From a virus: a stretch of DNA of 24,420 nucleotides. The position numbers and the translations under genes are program-made. How positions within the stretch are numbered: position 1 is the first letter of the stretch; each line of letters opens with the position of its first letter. Shown in pieces: positions 21,692-24,420 of this stretch. The notes beneath the pieces were generated by a model. It had not been told where the DNA came from. It made no database searches and was given only the letters and a program-made list of their open reading frames with translations. The DNA lies in IMG/VR virus record IMGVR_UViG_3300017749_000126, positions 1 to 24,420 of that record; one strand, given 5' to 3'.

Positions 21692-22006
21692 ATGGAACGA
21701 ACTGAAAAAACAAAGCTACTCGAAGCACTAAAGACTGGAAACGTAACAGTCACATTCAAAAAGATAGGTACTGGCGAAATTAGAATTATGCCATGTACTC
21801 TTAACCCCGAACTACTAAAAGAACAAGGTGTTGATATCACTGTCAGCATGTCGGCCGATTCTGAAGCATATGCCGTTTGGTCATTAGACAAAAGAGCATG
21901 GAGAAGCTTCAGACTGGATACTGTTAAGCAGTGGGATGTCAACTGGCCAACCAGAGTTGTAGATGACGCTGGAGTCGATTTAGCAACGGGGAAATTTGTA
22001 GGATGA
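21692..22006 (+). CDS. SH3 beta-barrel-like small protein (DUF2693-like)
   Basis: The protein has 104 residues. The sequence KTKLLEALKTGNVTVTFKKIGTGEIRIMPCTLNPELL, with VWSLDKRAWRSFRLDTVKQW near the middle, fits the DUF2693 'SH3 beta-barrel fold' phage family: an N-terminal helix that introduces a small barrel modifying a 'KxGxxRxMxCTLNP' loop. The molecular role of the family is not established. It starts after AAGGA and its stop overlaps the gp44 ATG (ATGA), which ties it to clamp-loader expression. Confidence 0.75.
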   Translation: MERTEKTKLLEALKTGNVTVTFKKIGTGEIRIMPCTLNPELLKEQGVDITVSMSADSEAYAVWSLDKRAWRSFRLDTVKQWDVNWPTRVVDDAGVDLATGKFVG

Positions 22007-22938
22007 ATGAATTTTTATGGGTAGAAAAGTATCGTCCTAAAACCATTGACGACTGTATATTACCAGACAACATTAAGCAAACTTTTAAAGCGGTTGTTAA
22101 CGGAGGTGAATTGCACAACATGCTATTGACTGGCACAGCTGGTCTTGGTAAAACTACAGTCGCCAAAGCGTTATGTAACGAACTCGATTTAGATTATTTA
22201 TTAATTAATGGTTCAGAAGAATCAGGTATTGATACACTAAGAAACAAAATTAAACAATTCGCTTCATCGGTCTCACTCCAAGGTGGCTACAAAGTAGTTA
22301 TCCTCGATGAAGCGGATTACCTTAATCCACAATCTACACAACCAGCACTAAGAGGATTTATCGAAGAGTTCTCAGCTAATTGTAGATTTATACTTACATG
22401 TAATTTTAAGAACCGAATTATTGACCCATTGCATTCTCGCTGTAGTGTGATTGAATTTAATATCTCTAAAAAAGAGTCGGTAAAATTATGTGGTTCTTTT
22501 CTACAAAGAAGCAAAAACATTCTTGCTGAAGAAGGTGTTGCATATGACGAAAAGATTTTAGCAGAACTCATTATGAAATATATGCCAGATTGGCGAAGAG
22601 TTCTAAATGAATTACAGCGATACGGAACATCGGGTAATATTGATTCAGGTATTCTTGTTTCACTATCTGATGTATCAATCAATGAGCTAATGAACGCTCT
22701 TAAACTTAAAGACTTTAAAAAGATGAGACAATGGGTGTCTAATAATATTGACTCAGACCCAGCTCAGCTATTCAGAAAAATATATGATAATATGAACGAT
22801 TATGTAAATCCACAGAGTATTCCACAGTTGGTTCTTATTCTCGCCGATTATCAATATAAGAATAGTTTTGTTGCTGACCATGAACTCAATATGGTTGCTT
22901 GTTGTACAGAAATAATGGCAGGAGTACAATTCAAATGA
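22003..22938 (+). CDS. 44: Clamp loader large subunit gp44
   Basis: The protein has 311 residues; T4 gp44 has 319. It is an AAA+ ATPase of the RFC type: WVEKYRPKTIDDCILP at the start, Walker A GTAGLGKT (44-51), Walker B VVILDEAD (98-105), sensor 1 LTCNFKNRI (Asn134) and the SRC motif (145-147) with the trans-acting arginine. Four gp44 and one gp62 load the gp45 clamp. ATGA overlaps link it to the gene before and the gene after. Confidence 0.96.
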   Translation: MNEFLWVEKYRPKTIDDCILPDNIKQTFKAVVNGGELHNMLLTGTAGLGKTTVAKALCNELDLDYLLINGSEESGIDTLRNKIKQFASSVSLQGGYKVVILDEADYLNPQSTQPALRGFIEEFSANCRFILTCNFKNRIIDPLHSRCSVIEFNISKKESVKLCGSFLQRSKNILAEEGVAYDEKILAELIMKYMPDWRRVLNELQRYGTSGNIDSGILVSLSDVSINELMNALKLKDFKKMRQWVSNNIDSDPAQLFRKIYDNMNDYVNPQSIPQLVLILADYQYKNSFVADHELNMVACCTEIMAGVQFK

Positions 22939-23102
22939 GATGGGATATTATTGTAGTTAGTTATGACGGTGCTGAAAAATATAGGGCATGCCGATTTAAT
23001 GAAGATAATGTAATAACCAAAGAACAAACCTTTGAAAACAAAATCGAAGCAGAGGTTTATATCGCATACGAACAAAAACAGGAACAGAATGAATCCGTTT
23101 GA
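22935..23102 (+). CDS. Small protein of unknown function between gp44 and gp62
   Basis: The protein has 55 residues from the ATG at 22935, which overlaps the gp44 stop (ATGA); an earlier in-frame ATG lies within gp44 and is less likely. Sequence blocks are MRWDIIVVSYDGAEKYRACR and FENKIEAEVYIAYEQKQEQ. It has a beta-strand start and a charged helical end, and no family that I recognise. It overlaps the start of gp62 by 14 bp. Tight overlaps on both sides support a real gene. Confidence 0.65.
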   Translation: MRWDIIVVSYDGAEKYRACRFNEDNVITKEQTFENKIEAEVYIAYEQKQEQNESV

Positions 23103-23472
23103 CTATTTAAAATCTATTAATTCGACCAAGAAAAACATTATGGTCGATGATGTAACTGAAAAAGAATACAGTCCATTTATTATTAATCGTGGATTGTCAT
23201 TCTTTCCAGATACGATTTTATATGCTAACGAAATGAATCTAAAACACCACCTAGACCATAGGCTTCAATATGATTTTCTTATAAATATAATTAAGAAGAA
23301 AAAACGGTTCTCAAAGTGGGTTAAGCCACAAGAGGTTACCGATATCGAAGTCATAAAAGAATATTATGGATATAGCGACGAAAAGGCTAAATCTGTTATA
23401 CAATTATTAAATGATGATAAAATAGAAGAATTGAAACAAAGGATTTATAAAGGTGGAAAACGAAAATATTGA
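23089..23472 (+). CDS. 62: Clamp loader small subunit gp62
   Basis: The protein has 127 residues from the ATG at 23089, which has AGGAA 5 nt upstream; the frame extends upstream of this start but only within the preceding gene. It is shorter than T4 gp62 (187), as is usual for marine relatives. Recognisable parts are EYSPFIINRGLSFFPDTILYANEMN, HLDHRLQYDFLINIIKKKKRFSKWVKP and a C-terminal EVIKEYYGYSDEKAKSVIQLL. It pairs with gp44 and is followed by regA with overlap, the T4 order 44-62-regA. Confidence 0.9.
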   Translation: MNPFDYLKSINSTKKNIMVDDVTEKEYSPFIINRGLSFFPDTILYANEMNLKHHLDHRLQYDFLINIIKKKKRFSKWVKPQEVTDIEVIKEYYGYSDEKAKSVIQLLNDDKIEELKQRIYKGGKRKY

Positions 23473-23878
23473 AATAAAAAACTGGTCACCAGCTGATATG
23501 CTAGAAGTATCTTTAAACGAACCGGACGATTTTCTTAAAGTACGAGAAACATTAACTCGTATTGGAGTCGCGTCAAGAAAAGATAACAAACTTTTTCAGT
23601 CATGTCATATTTTGCATAAGCAAGGTAGGTACTTTTTAGTACACTTTAAAGAATTATTCTTATTAGATGGTAAGCCGTCTAATTTAATCGAGAATGATTT
23701 ACAAAGAAGAAACACAATTGCCACCTTATTGGCTGATTGGGGTTTAATTAGTATAATTAAAAAAGGCCCTGTAACAGAACTTGCACCATTGAGACAAATT
23801 AAGGTTATACCTTTTAAAGAAAAAGCTCATTGGGAATTATGTCCAAAATATAACATTGGTAACTCGAATAAGCAGTAA
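23453..23878 (+). CDS. regA: Translational repressor RegA
   Basis: The protein has 141 residues from a GTG overlapping gp62, or 126 from the ATG at 23498, which aligns with the T4 start (T4 RegA has 122). The core is unmistakable: LNEPDDFLKVRETLTRIGVASRKDN, FQSCHILHKQGRYFLVHFKELFLLDG, RRNTIATLLADWGLI and WELCPKYNIGN. RegA binds the start regions of many early mRNAs and represses their translation, including its own. The extra N-terminal ENENIEIKNWSPAD reads like true coding sequence, so I prefer the GTG, with moderate certainty. Confidence 0.92.
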   Translation: MENENIEIKNWSPADMLEVSLNEPDDFLKVRETLTRIGVASRKDNKLFQSCHILHKQGRYFLVHFKELFLLDGKPSNLIENDLQRRNTIATLLADWGLISIIKKGPVTELAPLRQIKVIPFKEKAHWELCPKYNIGNSNKQ

Positions 23879-23884
23879 AAGTCT

Positions 23885-23892
23885 TATAAATA
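23885..23892 (+). promoter_or_regulatory. T4-type late promoter for the right-edge structural gene
   Basis: TATAAATA in the context TCTTATAAATAATAG begins 7 bp after the regA stop. The predicted start near 23898 gives a short leader with TAGGAG before the ATG at 23915. It fits a structural gene following the replication block. Confidence 0.8.
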
Positions 23893-23914
23893 ATAGTAAA
23901 TTATAGGAGATTAA

Positions 23915-24420
23915 ATGAGTACACTAACAACAAATGGTTCATTAGCATTTTCTGAAATAGAACTTGAGTACGATGTATATCAAGGTTCTTCACCGTTCGG
24001 AATAAATGGCTATTATGATGCAGACCCGTATCATGATGTACCAGTTTCTGGAACCATTAGCGTAGATGATATGCGCGGTACAAGTAAACAAACTGTTAGA
24101 ATAGAAGCTGGAGAATCCAGCGACAGTTCTACACGATATGGATTTAGTGAATATCAAGGAAGTTCATATTACGTAGCTGAAAGCGGAGAATCAGCTGCTG
24201 CATTTGGAACCGAAAGTAGAACAGCTGACGTTTTAACAGATACAACAGATATTAGAGGTATAGTTGCTGAGTTGTCTGGTTATATGGGAGGCCAAGCCAC
24301 GCAAAGTGCTAGTGCAGGTAGTACAGTCGCAGGAAGTGGTGTTAATCTTTTAATATCTATTAATACTTCAACGACCAGTGGGTGGAGCAACTGTTCAGCA
24401 TTTTGTGATAGTCTACCACA
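23915..24420 (+). CDS. Virion structural protein, N-terminal part (3' end outside window)
   Basis: The frame is open from the ATG at 23915, with TAGGAG 6 nt upstream, to the window edge (168 full codons). It starts MSTLTTNGSLAFSEIELEYD, followed by GINGYYDADPYHDVPVSGTISVDDMRGTS, a pattern like the N-terminal adhesion or structural-protein repeat 'SGxISxxDxRG' seen in marine T4-like virion proteins. After it comes a Ser/Gly/Thr-rich stretch (SAAAFGTES and QATQSASAGS), with low charge and fibre-like composition. The late promoter supports a virion role, possibly tail fibre or head/neck decoration; I cannot choose. The first seven residues match the gene at 9239. Confidence 0.7.
   Translation, partial: MSTLTTNGSLAFSEIELEYDVYQGSSPFGINGYYDADPYHDVPVSGTISVDDMRGTSKQTVRIEAGESSDSSTRYGFSEYQGSSYYVAESGESAAAFGTESRTADVLTDTTDIRGIVAELSGYMGGQATQSASAGSTVAGSGVNLLISINTSTTSGWSNCSAFCDSLP

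Noticed and set aside
23280-23287. CTTATAAATA inside gp62
   Set aside because: It fits the extended late consensus but is 165 bp from regA and encodes a conserved-looking LINI stretch; not claimed.
1-24420. CRISPR arrays, insertion sequences, self-splicing introns or homing endonucleases
   Set aside because: No spaced direct-repeat array, transposase or endonuclease motif, or gene interruption was seen; all core genes are continuous.

Overview
The window is a contiguous piece of a T4-like myovirus genome, read entirely on the + strand. Recognisable T4 core genes occur in T4-like order: 17 (partial), 18, 19, 20, 67-like, 21, 22, 23, uvsY, uvsW, 55, 47, 46, then 45, 44, 62 and regA. The base composition is low in G+C, AGA and TTA dominate the Arg and Leu codons, and there are CobS-like AAA+ and VWA genes, a DUF3310 gene and an Sm-like gene. 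Together these point to a marine T4-like phage (cyanophage or pelagiphage type). The host cannot be read from the sequence.

Layout. Bases 1-9220 are the DNA-packaging, tail and head module: end of terminase, a RimK-like ATP-grasp protein fused to a RimB-like aspartic-protease domain, tail sheath, tail tube, portal, prohead core, prohead protease, scaffold, major capsid protein and a strong terminator. Bases 9221-12580 hold a tail-tube-fold protein, UvsY, a capsule-synthesis-like glycosyltransferase and UvsW. Bases 12589-16505 hold an Sm-like protein and the gp55-gp47-gp46 operon. Bases 16506-16912 are non-coding except for tRNA-Arg(UCU) and tRNA-Leu(UAA). Bases 16913-20554 hold a HEXXH/VWA protein, a MoxR/CobS-like AAA+ ATPase and a DUF3310 protein. 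Bases 20601-23878 hold the sliding clamp, two small proteins, both clamp-loader subunits, a small unknown protein and RegA. From 23915 a virion-type structural gene runs off the right edge.

Two promoter classes divide the genes by function. TATAAATA (often CTTATAAATA), the T4 late element recognised through gp55, precedes mainly structural genes. A second class, TGTACA-17 bp-TGGTAYAAT, precedes uvsY, gp55-47-46, the tRNAs, the VWA gene, the AAA+ gene and the clamp gene; I infer these are early or middle promoters. gp55, encoded here, would switch on the first class, and in T4 the gp45 clamp co-activates it.

The least expected items are the RimK-RimB fusion between genes 17 and 18, the glycosyltransferase between uvsY and uvsW, the paired VWA/AAA+ genes with matching promoter-leader cassettes, a minus-strand promoter whose upstream element is an inverted near-copy of one of those cassettes, and two late promoters placed so close to ATG codons that their transcripts would be leaderless or nearly so. 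I found no CRISPR array, insertion sequence, integrase or rRNA.
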